Shown: in pieces, positions 10,300 to 18,815 of the stretch | Layout of the letters: each line of letters begins with the position of its first letter | How positions within the stretch are numbered: the stretch's first letter is position 1 | NCBI GenBank assembly: GCA_035325995.1 | Contig: DAOKYU010000006.1 | Span: 1 to 64,000 of the forward strand | From: Thermodesulfobacteriota bacterium | Lineage (GTDB): Bacteria; Desulfobacterota_D; UBA1144; Nemesobacterales; UBA2774 | Direction of reading: 5' to 3' | Length of the DNA stretch: 64,000 bases | Notes under the pieces: model-generated | Told to the model about the DNA's origin: nothing | Databases searched by the model: none | The model's input: only the letters and a program-made list of their open reading frames with translations | Translations under genes and position numbers: made by a program

Positions 10300-10635
10300 G
10301 ATTGCTTCGTCGCTGCGCTTCTCGCAATGATAGATTAAGACTGGATTCCCGATACAAGTTTTGATACTAAAGGTGGTAAGTTGTGAGCGGTACTAGATAA
10401 ACGTTTGCGCGGTAAGGTAACGGCGTCCGATTCCTCACTTGCTCGGAATCGTTGGGAATGACAGCATAGTGTATTTCCACAGCAAAAGAAATTAAAGCGA
10501 GATGCTGAATCGAGTTCAGCATGACGGATCAAAGAATAAAGATTCCTCGCATTCACTCGAAATGACAAAAGATGAGATCCTGAATTGATCCCGGATCGAG
10601 TCCGGGACATGGTTCAGGATGACGGATTAAAGATT
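10300..10635. repeat. Cluster of dispersed palindromic repeats, no gene
   Basis: No coding sequence. Several short palindromic units lie in a row: one that closely matches others at 15466-15597 (10422-10463, with GATTCCTCACTTGCTCGGAA), a perfect 8-bp hairpin ATGCTGAA-tcgag-TTCAGCAT (10502-10522), a partial GATTCCTCGC unit (about 10544-10566), and nested hairpins ATCCTGAA/TTCAGGAT around CCCGGA/TCCGGG (10577-10620). They look like a genome-wide repeat family. The cluster ends within 20 bases of the pyrF stop. Confidence 0.7.
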
Positions 10636-11358
10636 TCAGGAGATTGAGGAAACTATCGAGTCTACGACTTCTATCGGATTCTCGGCTTCGGTGATTGCGC
10701 GGCCGATGACGAGGTAATCCGAGCCGGCTGCTACCGCTGCGGCCGGCGTGGTGACGCGCTTCTGGTCGTGTGACGCCGTGCCCGGGCGTATGCCTGGGGT
10801 GACGAGCGTGAACCTGTCGCCGAATTCCTTCCGCAGCATCTCGACCTCCATACCGGAGCAGACGAGCCCCCCTACCCCGGCCTTGTCGGCCAGCGCGGCG
10901 AGCCGGAGAACCTGGTCCCTCGTGGTGGAGTCAATCCCGATACCTTTCAGGCTCTCGTCGTCGTGGCTCGTCAGCACCGTTACGGCGAGGATGAGCGGCT
11001 TTTTTCTATGGTGCTTTTCGGCCTCGTCGGCGGCTGCTTCTTCCGCGGCCTTCATCATGTCGAGCCCGCCGAGGGCGTGAATCGTGAACATGCTGACGCC
11101 GTAGCGGACGGCCTGGCGGGCGGAGTGCTCGACGGTGGACGGGATGTCGTGGAACTTGAGGTCGAGGAATACTTCCGCGCCCATGTCGCGGAACTCCTTT
11201 ATTCCGATGGGGCCTTCGTCGAGGAAGAGTATAGGGCCGACCTTGAACGTCTTTATCCTGTGGCGGAGGTTCTCGACCCAGACCTTGGCAATCCTGAGCT
11301 CGGAGAAATCGAGCGCGAGGATGATCCGTTCGTGGGGTTTCAGTTCGGGCCTAGACAT
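10636..11358 (-). CDS. pyrF: Orotidine 5'-phosphate decarboxylase
   Basis: A 240-residue TIM-barrel enzyme that decarboxylates OMP to UMP, the last step of de novo pyrimidine synthesis. It opens with ILALDF, has the catalytic charge network in FLDLKFHDIPSTVE (Asp-x-Lys-x-x-x-Asp), VTPGIRPG at the phosphate loop, and the phosphate-binding Arg in YLVIGRAIT near the end. Intact, although its last 147 bases are duplicated at 9470-9616. It starts 18 bases after the proS stop without a clear ribosome site, so it is likely translated by coupling with proS. Confidence 0.96.
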   Translation of the reverse strand: MSRPELKPHERIILALDFSELRIAKVWVENLRHRIKTFKVGPILFLDEGPIGIKEFRDMGAEVFLDLKFHDIPSTVEHSARQAVRYGVSMFTIHALGGLDMMKAAEEAAADEAEKHHRKKPLILAVTVLTSHDDESLKGIGIDSTTRDQVLRLAALADKAGVGGLVCSGMEVEMLRKEFGDRFTLVTPGIRPGTASHDQKRVTTPAAAVAAGSDYLVIGRAITEAENPIEVVDSIVSSIS

Positions 11359-11376
11359 GTCGAATTTAAGTATAAA

Positions 11377-13083
11377 CTACGAGAGCAGCGGTTCTACTTC
11401 CTTTACGACTTCTTCGAGCTTCACGTTCCGCGACCCGCCTGTTCTCCTGATTTTAAGCTCGGCCTCGCCTTCCTTTATCGTCCTCGGGCCGACCGCCACC
11501 TGCACGGGTATGCCTATGAGCTCGGCGTCCTTGAACTTAAACCCGGGGCCGACGTCCCTGTCGTCGATTATGGCTTCGTAGCCTTTCGCTTTGATCTCTT
11601 CGTAAATCTTTTCGGAGGCGGCCATGATCTCCGGGTCCTTCACCTTGAGCGGAAGCACCGTCACCTGGAACGGGGCGAGCGCCGGCGGCCATATCATGCC
11701 GCTCTCGTCGTGGTTCTGCTCGATGGCTGCCGCCACTGTCCTTCCGATGCCTATGCCGTAGCAGCCCATGATGAACGGTTTTTCCTTGCCGTCCTGATCG
11801 ACGAACGTCGCGTTCATGGCCTCGGAATATTTCGTGCCGAGCATGAACACGTGACCGACCTCGATGCCCCGCGTCGAAACGAGGGTGCCTTCCTTGCACT
11901 GGGGGCACCTGTCGCCGTCGGCCGCCACCCTGATGTCGGCGAATTCCTTTACGTCGTAGTCCCTCCCGAGGACGACGTTTACGAGGTGGTAGTCGCCCTT
12001 GTTAGCGCCCGTGACGGACGGGCCCATGGCCGAGACGGACTTGTCGGCGATGACGCGAATCTTTAGCCCGACCGGGCCGCTGAATCCCATCGTACCGCCC
12101 GTGACCTCGCGAATCCTGTCGGGCGTGGCGAGCTCGACGATCTCGGCCCCGAGGGCCTTCCGGAGCTTCGTGAGGCTGAGCTCGGCGTCGCCCCTTACGA
12201 GGGCGGCCATTGCCGTGCCGTCGGCCTCGACTATCATCGTCTTGATGAGGTCGGACGGTTTTACGCTGAGGAATTTCGCCACTTCCTCGACTGTCTTGAG
12301 GTTTGGCGTGTGGACTTCTTCCATAGTCTTGGAGCCGTCGGGCGTCTTTACGCCCTCTGTGTGCCAGTCTATCTCGGCCAGCTCGAGGTTGGCGGCGTAA
12401 CCGCACTTGCCGCAGCTCATCACGACGTCCTCGCCCGTAGGGGCCAGCACCATGAACTCGTGCGAGAAGCTGCCGCCTATGTTGCCCGTGTCGGCGAGAA
12501 CGGCCCTGAACTCGAGACCGCACCTTTCGAATATGCGCGTGTAGGCGTCGTACATGAGCTGATAGGATTTCTCCGCGCCTTCGACGGAAGCGTCGAAGCT
12601 GTAGGCGTCCTTCATTATGAACTCGCGTGCGCGCATGACGCCGAAGCGGGGGCGTATCTCGTCGCGGAATTTTGTTTGTATCTGGTAGAGGTTGACCGGG
12701 AGCTGCTTGTAGGAGCTGACGTCGCGCCTGACGATGTCCGTCACGACCTCTTCGTGCGTCGGCCCGATGCAGAATTCGCGCTCGGCCCTGTCCTTGAAGC
12801 GGAGGAGCTCCTTGCCGTAGTAATCCCAGCGCCCGCTCTCTTTCCAGAGCTCGGCCGGGACGACGGCGGGCATCAGTATCTCGATGGCCCCCGCCCTGTT
12901 CATCTCCTCGCGGACGATGTTCTCGACCTTGGTGATGCACCGGAGGCCGAGGGGGAGGTAGTTGTAAACGCCTGCCGCGACCTTCCTTATCATCCCCGCG
13001 CGTATCATGAGCTTCTGGCTCACGACCTCGGCGTCGGAAGGGTCTTCTTTCAGTGTCGGTATGAAGTAGTTCGAGTATCTCAC
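11377..13083 (-). CDS. proS: Prolyl-tRNA synthetase, bacterial type with editing domain
   Basis: A 568-residue class II synthetase charging tRNA-Pro. Motif 1 region with YNYLPLGLR, motif 2 with FRDEIRPRFGVMRAREFIMKD, and motif 3 with GCYGIGIGRT. Between motifs 2 and 3 (about residues 225-405) lies the INS/YbaK editing domain that clears mis-charged alanine, ending near GADKSVSAMGPSVTGANKGDYH-like sequence. The C-terminal anticodon-binding domain starts about residue 470 (APFQVTVLPL). Slightly shorter than the usual 570-575 but complete. First gene of a leftward pair with pyrF. Confidence 0.97.
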   Translation of the reverse strand: MRYSNYFIPTLKEDPSDAEVVSQKLMIRAGMIRKVAAGVYNYLPLGLRCITKVENIVREEMNRAGAIEILMPAVVPAELWKESGRWDYYGKELLRFKDRAEREFCIGPTHEEVVTDIVRRDVSSYKQLPVNLYQIQTKFRDEIRPRFGVMRAREFIMKDAYSFDASVEGAEKSYQLMYDAYTRIFERCGLEFRAVLADTGNIGGSFSHEFMVLAPTGEDVVMSCGKCGYAANLELAEIDWHTEGVKTPDGSKTMEEVHTPNLKTVEEVAKFLSVKPSDLIKTMIVEADGTAMAALVRGDAELSLTKLRKALGAEIVELATPDRIREVTGGTMGFSGPVGLKIRVIADKSVSAMGPSVTGANKGDYHLVNVVLGRDYDVKEFADIRVAADGDRCPQCKEGTLVSTRGIEVGHVFMLGTKYSEAMNATFVDQDGKEKPFIMGCYGIGIGRTVAAAIEQNHDESGMIWPPALAPFQVTVLPLKVKDPEIMAASEKIYEEIKAKGYEAIIDDRDVGPGFKFKDAELIGIPVQVAVGPRTIKEGEAELKIRRTGGSRNVKLEEVVKEVEPLLS

Positions 13084-13280
13084 GTTAGCCGAATAAATTA
13101 CCGATTCCGGAGATTAAATGCAATATCGCCCGATATTAAGCGCCGCCGGAATAATGCAGATTCCGATTGACCACAGGCACGGCAGCGGGTTATCCTATTT
13201 CACTGAATCCGCCGCTTCGGCGGGGCCCCGCGGCTCTCTGCCGTATTGCAGATTGTTCAGCCACATTGACGGAGGGATTG

Positions 13281-13949
13281 ATGGATTTCAACACCGGTAT
13301 ATTCGAGACGTTCTCAAAGGGCGGATTCTTCATGTATCCGATACTCCTTAGCTCAGTAATCGGGCTCGGGATATTCCTTCAGAAGATGTGGACCCTCCGG
13401 CCACGGAGGGTCATCCCGGATAACTTCCTCGGGCAGCTCTACAGGATGCTGGCGCAGGGGAAGCTGACCGAAGCGGAAGCTTTCGCGAGGGCCAACGATT
13501 CATCGGCGGCGAGGATTGCGGTGGCGGCGCTGGAAGACGCGGACAAGCCCGAGGACGACCTTGCCGAGAGCATCGAAGAGGCCGGGAGGAAGGAGGCGCT
13601 CGACCTGCTGAGATACATCGAGGGTCTAGGCGCTATAAGTAACGTCGCAACGCTGCTCGGGCTCCTGGGAACGATCTCCGGTATGATCAAGATATTCGAC
13701 GTCATTTCCCTAAAGCCGGTAGTCAATCCGCCGGAGCTCGCCGGCGGCATATCCGAAGCGCTTTACACGACGGCGTTCGGGCTTATGGTCGCCATACCGG
13801 CGTTTATTGCGTACAAGTACGCAACCGGCAAGGCCGACGAGCTAATAGCGCTCATGGAAGAGGAAGGCAGGAGGATGCTCGAATATATCACTAACGCGAA
13901 GGAGCGCGCACTCGTCCGGGCCGAGAGCACGAGGGATATACTCAGATGA
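13281..13949 (+). CDS. MotA/TolQ/ExbB proton channel family protein
   Basis: A 222-residue inner-membrane protein with three membrane segments: one near the N-terminus (FFMYPILLSSVIGLGIFL) and two after a long cytoplasmic loop (GAISNVATLLGLLGTISGMI, and ALYTTAFGLMVAIPAFIAY). The second and third carry the small-residue and Thr pattern of the ExbB/TolQ family, whose pentamer uses the proton gradient to move an ExbD/TolR rod. The start at 13281 is set by GGAGGG 4 bases upstream; the open frame runs further back but without a ribosome site. Overlaps the next gene by 4 bases. No tonB or tolA is adjacent, so the powered partner is elsewhere. Confidence 0.92.
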   Translation: MDFNTGIFETFSKGGFFMYPILLSSVIGLGIFLQKMWTLRPRRVIPDNFLGQLYRMLAQGKLTEAEAFARANDSSAARIAVAALEDADKPEDDLAESIEEAGRKEALDLLRYIEGLGAISNVATLLGLLGTISGMIKIFDVISLKPVVNPPELAGGISEALYTTAFGLMVAIPAFIAYKYATGKADELIALMEEEGRRMLEYITNAKERALVRAESTRDILR

Positions 13950-14377
13950 AATTCAAGCCCGTAAAGAAATCCAAGTCGGCGGGCGGCGCGATAGACCTGA
14001 CGCCCATAGTGGACGTGGTTTTCAACCTGCTCATCTTCTTCGCCGTGACGCTCAGCTTCGCGGCGACGTCGGGCGGTATAAACGTGAAGCTGCCGTCGGC
14101 GAGCTCCGCCGACCCTGTCGAGACGGAGGAGATCACCGTCAACCTGACGGAGGACGGGAAGCTGTTCTATAACGACACGAGCGTCGATCTCGCGGGCCTT
14201 GCGGAAAAGCTCAAGGAAGTCAAAAACAAGGAATCCATCATTATTATAAGGGCCGACAGTACCGTGCCCCACGGAAAGGTCGTTCAGGTTATGGACACCG
14301 TAAAGTCGGAGGGGCTCAGCAAGATCGCCATTGCAGTCGACCAGGCGCCCCCGCCGGATACGACAAATAATAAATAG
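13946..14377 (+). CDS. ExbD/TolR family protein
   Basis: A 143-residue partner of the preceding channel: a short cytoplasmic basic N-terminus, one membrane helix (about 20-40) with the functional Asp in DLTPIVDVVFNLLIFF, and a periplasmic domain of about 85 residues with IIIRADSTVPHGKVVQVMD, the family's peptidoglycan or partner-binding fold. The last 12 residues are Pro/Asn-rich. Starts inside the last codon of the ExbB-like gene (ATGA overlap), so the two are made together. Could serve TonB transport, Tol-Pal or gliding-type work. Confidence 0.92.
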   Translation: MKFKPVKKSKSAGGAIDLTPIVDVVFNLLIFFAVTLSFAATSGGINVKLPSASSADPVETEEITVNLTEDGKLFYNDTSVDLAGLAEKLKEVKNKESIIIIRADSTVPHGKVVQVMDTVKSEGLSKIAIAVDQAPPPDTTNNK

Positions 14378-14615
14378 CCGAAAAGCCGGGAGTCCGGGAT
14401 CCCCCCTGCCCTTCCAAAGCAATATCTTCAATTCGGACGGCCCGTTACAGGCATCACGCGTTCTTCTTATTCAATAACTATATAATTATCGGAATACCCT
14501 TTACAGCCTTACCCAATTATTCTATAATACGATAACTAATATATTATAGATTGTTGTTTCTTGAGGAATCACGATAGACGATTATACAAAAACATCTTTA
14601 TAGAGGAGGGTATTC

Positions 14616-15266
14616 ATGAGAGTACTGAGGGTATTGGCAGTATCGCTTCTGTTTGTGTTCACTGGTATCGGAATCGTAGGGGGATGCGGCGGTGGAGGCG
14701 GAGGAGGGGGCCAGCCTACTGACGCCCCTCCGACAACCCCGCCCACGGCCCCGCCGACTGCTCCACCGACAGCGCCGCCTACGGCACCGCCGACCGCGTG
14801 CCAGGTGCCGCCGCTCAACACCAATTTCTCCAATCTTCTGTATATCTTTATAGACGAGCCAAACAATATCGTCATCGGTGTAACGTCCGACGGAGAGACT
14901 GTCGCGATAGCGGCTGCGGATATCATTGAGGACCCGCTTATTATCGCCCTTGGAGCAATACCTGTAAGTGCTGACCTTGCACTCATAGATGTTGCGATTG
15001 TTGAGGACCTGGTATTCGATGCATCCGGAGACGGTGTGCGACTGGATAACGGCAGTGTATTCCAGGTAAACGACCTTATCGTAGGTAATGTCGTTTTTGA
15101 TTTCGACATGGAGGGAGAATGCGACAGTATAGAGTCACTCGACGTTTCTTCTTCCAATACCTTGAGAGGACTGGCTACGGAGCTGTCTCAGACCAGGGGG
15201 TTCATAACGGGAGAATCGGGAATAATTACCGATTATGCAATAAACGTGTTAAACAACGGCGAATAA
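14616..15266 (+). CDS. Lipoprotein with Gly run and Pro-Thr-Ala repeats
   Basis: A 216-residue secreted lipoprotein: hydrophobic signal (1-22) ending in the lipobox IVGGC with Cys24 as the lipidated residue, then eight glycines, then a spacer of repeated PPTA units (about 36-60), then a domain of about 150 residues. That domain is acidic, with many Val/Ile/Asp and little Lys, and a repeated DLxxGNVVFDFDME pattern; it matches the style of surface lipoproteins and DUF5666-like beta domains but I do not recognise the family. GAGGAGG lies 7 bases before the ATG. The AT-rich 240 bases upstream could hold the promoter; a strong terminator follows. The repeat is built from 12-base DNA units and may vary in copy number. 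Confidence 0.8.
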   Translation: MRVLRVLAVSLLFVFTGIGIVGGCGGGGGGGGQPTDAPPTTPPTAPPTAPPTAPPTAPPTACQVPPLNTNFSNLLYIFIDEPNNIVIGVTSDGETVAIAAADIIEDPLIIALGAIPVSADLALIDVAIVEDLVFDASGDGVRLDNGSVFQVNDLIVGNVVFDFDMEGECDSIESLDVSSSNTLRGLATELSQTRGFITGESGIITDYAINVLNNGE

Positions 15267-15288
15267 CTCACCCGGTTATGCCCATTCT

Positions 15289-15325
15289 GCGGGCCGTCTC
15301 GCTCCCTGGGGCGGCCCGTTTTTTA
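15289..15325 (+). terminator. Rho-independent terminator after the lipoprotein gene
   Basis: A perfect 7-bp core stem CGGGCCG/CGGCCCG (15290-15296 with 15312-15318), extended by wobble pairs, followed at once by six T (15319-15324). Confidence 0.85.
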
Positions 15326-15329
15326 TACT

Positions 15330-15805
15330 GTGGGCAGAGAGGGTTTCCGGAGCGCGCCGGACGTGGAGGATAACTATAAAGAAAAGATGAAAGATAGATC
15401 TCTCACTGTTTTAATTTGAGGTACTTCCGAGCCGTACCAGATATGCTTTCTTGCAATCGGCTCAGGGCGTCCGATTCCTCGCTCGCTCGAAATCGTTGTT
15501 CGAGATGACAAAGCAAAAACTGGATTCCCGATTAAGACATTCGGGAATGACAAATATGTGGAGATTCCTCGCTCGCCCGGAATTGTTGGGAGTGACACAC
15601 ACGTAGTGTGTTTCTCGACGTAGCGAATTCCCAGGTTCTAGGTATCTGAAGCGCGGCAAGTGGTAATAGCAACGGCACTGCCACCTCGATTGGCTGCGGA
15701 CACAGTCCGCCGATTTCCTGCAGGCGTGGCCTGCGCCGGATTGACACGGTGTGAAATCTTATGTAGCTTAGCCGTTCTAAATACCGCTAGCCAGAAGACG
15801 CCTGA
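15330..15805. repeat. Second cluster of dispersed palindromic repeats, no gene
   Basis: No coding sequence seen in these 476 bases. Two copies of the GATTCCTCGCTCGC unit, related to that at 10422-10463, lie at 15466-15510 and 15563-15597. Between them is a perfect 8-bp hairpin ATTCCCGA/TCGGGAAT (15524-15531 with 15541-15548). The rest is unassigned. Confidence 0.7.
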
Positions 15806-16750
15806 TTGAAATACCTTTCGTTCATTAATTCGTTCATCACGAGCCTGTTCACGCTCTGGATAATTCTCTTTTCGGCAGTCGCCTTTTACGCCCCCTCCCC
15901 TTTCGCCGGCCTTTCGGGGCTGATAGTGCCCGTGCTCGGGGTGATAATGTTCGGCATGGGAATGACGCTCAGGGTCGAGGATTTCAGGCGTATGCTGAAA
16001 AGGCCGAGGGACGTCGGGGTAGGCGTCGCGGCGCAGTACGGCATCATGCCGGTTACGGGATTCGTCCTCGCAGAGGCGTTCAAGCTCGACCCCACGCTCG
16101 CCGCGGGCGTCATACTCGTCGGCTCGTGCCCGGGCGGCACGGCGTCGAACGTGATTACTTACCTTGCGCGCGGGGACGTCGCGCTCTCCGTGACGATTAC
16201 CTCGGCCACGACGCTCATGGCGCCGCTCATGATCCCGGCGTTCATGTATCTCTTCGCCGGAAAGTGGATAGACGTCCCGGCCTCGGGGCTCTTCGTATCG
16301 ACCGTGAAAATCATACTGGTGCCAGTGGCCCTGGGCGTCGTAGCACGCACACTGCTCAGGGACAGGATCGAATATGTTCTGCCGGTGCTTCCGGCATTGT
16401 CCGCGATAGCCATAGTGTTTATAGTTGCCGTAATAGTCGCGGCCAACGCGGGCTCGATCGCGAGCGTGGGGGCGGAGGTCGCGCTGATCGTCGTCATCCA
16501 CAACGCCGCCGGCCTCGTGCTCGGGTATTTCGCGGCGCGGCTTTCGGGCATGGACGTCAAGAGCGCGAGGGCGGTGTCCGTGGAGGTCGGCATGCAGAAC
16601 TCGGGCCTGGCGGTCGCGCTCGCGAACATGCATTTCGGGGCGCTGGCGGCGCTCCCGGGGGCCGTGTTCAGCGTATGGCATAACATATCGGGCTCGGCCA
16701 TAGCGTGGTGGTGGAGGCGTAGCCCGGCCGGGGACGGCAGCGGCGCATGA
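15806..16750 (+). CDS. Bile acid:sodium symporter family transporter (BASS)
   Basis: A 314-residue polytopic membrane protein with nine to ten predicted segments. Family signatures are the opening FTLWIILFSAVAF, GVIMFGMGMTLRVEDFRR, the discontinuous-helix motif ILVGSCPGGTASNVITYLARGDVALSV and the second crossover with VEVGMQNSGLAVALA. Such carriers take up organic anions or pyruvate-like acids with sodium; the substrate is not evident. The start is a TTG with only a weak ribosome site, and no better start was found. Overlaps the next gene by 4 bases. Confidence 0.93.
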   Translation: MKYLSFINSFITSLFTLWIILFSAVAFYAPSPFAGLSGLIVPVLGVIMFGMGMTLRVEDFRRMLKRPRDVGVGVAAQYGIMPVTGFVLAEAFKLDPTLAAGVILVGSCPGGTASNVITYLARGDVALSVTITSATTLMAPLMIPAFMYLFAGKWIDVPASGLFVSTVKIILVPVALGVVARTLLRDRIEYVLPVLPALSAIAIVFIVAVIVAANAGSIASVGAEVALIVVIHNAAGLVLGYFAARLSGMDVKSARAVSVEVGMQNSGLAVALANMHFGALAALPGAVFSVWHNISGSAIAWWWRRSPAGDGSGA

Positions 16751-17670
16751 GCACAGGCACGGTTAAAAGGGGCGGGACGAAATTCCCGCTGGCCGGGTAT
16801 TTATTCCTCGTTGGGACGGCGCTCTTCACCGCGCTGTCGTACGTGTTCGGACGGGCGATAGACAGGAGCTTCGATCCTTTTCTCATAACGTTCTTCTGGT
16901 TCGCCGGTGCGTTCGTGTGCTCCATTTTCGTCGTGATGGCGATACCGTCGCAGAGGGCCGAGATAAAGCACCTTCCGAAATATACGAAGATATTCATTTA
17001 CAGCTCGGTGCTGACCGCCATAGGGGCCGCGCTCTGGATATCGTCGATAAAGACCATCGGCATACCGCTGACGTCGTTTCTGATGAAGGCGCAGACGCTT
17101 TTCTCGCTCCTACTCGGAATGATATTCCTCGGGGAGAGGCTCAACAAGGGGGAGACCGTCGGCATCGTCATAACCGTAGCGGGCGGGATAGTGGTCGCGT
17201 ACCAGAGGGACTTTACGCTGCTGATGGGGACCCTTACGGCGCTCGGCGCGGCGTTCTTTTATTCGTGCCTGTCGTTTAGCGTGAAGAAGGTCGGGCAGGA
17301 GCTCAACATGCTGACGGTCGCCAACATGAGGGCGCTCGGCGTAGCGATATGCCTCCTCATCTACATACTGGCTGTCGGCACGTACAGGACGCCCGGGCCG
17401 GTGGACATGATATACATGGCGCTCGGCGGCATCACGGGGGCATACATCGCCAAGGCGTGCCAGTTCCAGGCGATAAAGATGATAGACGTTTCACGGACGA
17501 CCGCGGTTCTCCCGCTCGAAAGCCTGTTCGTCGTCCTCCTCTCTTACTTCATATTCCACGAGATACCGTCAGTGATAAAGCTCCTCGGCGGGGCGGCGAT
17601 CATAACGGGCGTCATATTCCTCGTCATATTCAGGGGCAAAAAGCCCGACGACCTGGGCGAGGGGGAATGA
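16747..17670 (+). CDS. DMT-superfamily EamA transporter
   Basis: A 307-residue membrane protein of ten predicted segments in two repeated EamA halves (about 15-145 and 160-295). Each half ends in the typical GxxFLGE/HE-type helix pair: ALLGMIFLGERLNKGETVGIV in the first, VVLLSYFIFHEIPSVIKLLGG in the second. These act as exporters or exchangers of metabolites such as amino acids or nucleotides. Translationally coupled to the BASS transporter, so the pair may move related compounds. Ends in a charged cytoplasmic tail. Confidence 0.9.
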   Translation: MSTGTVKRGGTKFPLAGYLFLVGTALFTALSYVFGRAIDRSFDPFLITFFWFAGAFVCSIFVVMAIPSQRAEIKHLPKYTKIFIYSSVLTAIGAALWISSIKTIGIPLTSFLMKAQTLFSLLLGMIFLGERLNKGETVGIVITVAGGIVVAYQRDFTLLMGTLTALGAAFFYSCLSFSVKKVGQELNMLTVANMRALGVAICLLIYILAVGTYRTPGPVDMIYMALGGITGAYIAKACQFQAIKMIDVSRTTAVLPLESLFVVLLSYFIFHEIPSVIKLLGGAAIITGVIFLVIFRGKKPDDLGEGE

Positions 17671-17682
17671 GTCTCTGTCAAT

Positions 17683-17931
17683 CTAAAGTTTATTAGGATT
17701 GTCTTTGAGTTTATAGGCGGCCCAGTCGATTACCGCGGCCACCATTAAACCGTCGTCGTTGTCGATATATTGTTTGAAATGATCCCTTAAAGCGGCTGCA
17801 GATGTATCACTATGGCGAAAACACCATTCGGACTTCAGCGTCTTGATAGCGCCGAAGCGTTCAAGCTCTTCGGTAAGACGCGGATAATCTTTATCCTTTC
17901 TGAGATCGTAGCTCAAAAAATACAAGGCCAT
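17683..17931 (-). CDS. Orphan Cas2-fold-like small protein
   Basis: An 82-residue protein: first strand ALYFLSYDLRKDKDY, a helix with LTEELERFGAIKTLKSEW, then a second strand-helix-strand with HFKQYIDNDDGLMVAAVIDWAAY. This is the short ferredoxin-like fold of stand-alone Cas2/VapD-like proteins (often labelled SinR-like). No Cas1 or CRISPR array exists in the window, so it is not adaptation machinery. Cas2/VapD relatives are metal-dependent nucleases or toxins, but here Asp9 is the only obvious catalytic-type acid. Solitary, convergent with the DMT gene (12 bases between the stop codons). Confidence 0.72.
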   Translation of the reverse strand: MALYFLSYDLRKDKDYPRLTEELERFGAIKTLKSEWCFRHSDTSAAALRDHFKQYIDNDDGLMVAAVIDWAAYKLKDNPNKL

Positions 17932-18074
17932 TTAGTTTCCTCCAAAAGACAAATAACCGGCGCCTGATTCATTTATCCGCCTGTTAGGAAGAGAAAGCAA
18001 GTCTGATTAAAGTCCGACAACCGAAAAGTGCAATTAAGACCGTTATTGGACTATCCGGTGTGAACCACTCGGTG

Positions 18075-18704
18075 TTAGGCCGGGGGGAGTTTTATAAGGC
18101 TCAGGAAGGCATATGCGCCGCAGGCGAGTATGAGTATTCCCGTAATCTTGTTTATGAGGACGAGGTTCCTTTCGCTGAGGCGTCCCCGGAGATGTGCTAT
18201 AAAATAGCAGAGCCCGGTCCAGAGAATGAAGCACCCGGTGAATATGCCCGCGACTAGGATGGAGGCAGTCCTGTAGTAGTCGGCGGGCTCCGTGATCCCG
18301 AGAATGGCGAACAGGGCCAGTATCGAGAGTATGACCATGGGGTTTGAAAGCGTCAGCAGGAGCGCGGAGCTGAAGTTGCCGAAGTGGCTCCTCCCGGGCC
18401 TGCCGGGGTCGAGCGAGCGCGGCCGCGAAAAGTAGACCCTTATACCGAAGACGAGAAGTATGACGCCGCCTATGACGTGCACCCACACCTCGTGGCTCAT
18501 AAGGAAATCGGATACGAATGTAAGGCTGAATGCGACTATGATGCCGTATACGGCGTCGCCGGCGGACGCGCCGAGGCCGGAAAGTATACCCACCCCTCTC
18601 CCCCTGTTGATCGTGCGCTGAACGACGAGCGCCCCTACCGGGCCGATTGGGGCCGTGATGATTATCCCGATGACTATGCCTTTTATGAAATACACTAAAT
18701 CCAT
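18075..18704 (-). CDS. LysE/RhtB family exporter
   Basis: A 209-residue inner-membrane protein with six predicted segments. The family opening is clear: KGIVIGIIITAPIGPVGALVVQRTINRGRG, followed by GLGASAGDAVYG, and a mid-loop basic stretch. LysE-type proteins export amino acids or related small solutes. The ribosome site before the ATG is weak. Stands alone between a Cas2-like gene and the signalling cluster. Confidence 0.92.
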   Translation of the reverse strand: MDLVYFIKGIVIGIIITAPIGPVGALVVQRTINRGRGVGILSGLGASAGDAVYGIIVAFSLTFVSDFLMSHEVWVHVIGGVILLVFGIRVYFSRPRSLDPGRPGRSHFGNFSSALLLTLSNPMVILSILALFAILGITEPADYYRTASILVAGIFTGCFILWTGLCYFIAHLRGRLSERNLVLINKITGILILACGAYAFLSLIKLPPA

Positions 18705-18815
18705 TTGTAAAGGGCTTTAATATACACGGAAAATCCGGCTTTCGCCCGCACCTCGTGCAAAGCGCCGGACATGCCTTTGGAAAGCCGTAGGGATACCGCC
18801 GGCGCGGCGCACGGG

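Noticed and set aside
6854..10635. Complete integrative element with integrase
   Set aside because: No integrase or transposase frame, and no pyrF-like sequence at the clpB side to give a matching left end.
10963..12066. Long rightward frame opposite pyrF and proS
   Set aside because: It is antisense to two certain genes, a product of high GC content, with low-complexity translation.
13167..13280. Longer N-terminus for the ExbB-like protein
   Set aside because: The extension has no ribosome site and does not resemble the family; GGAGGG supports the start at 13281.
17683..17931. CRISPR adaptation gene
   Set aside because: No cas1, other cas genes or repeat-spacer array in the window; only the fold looks Cas2-like.
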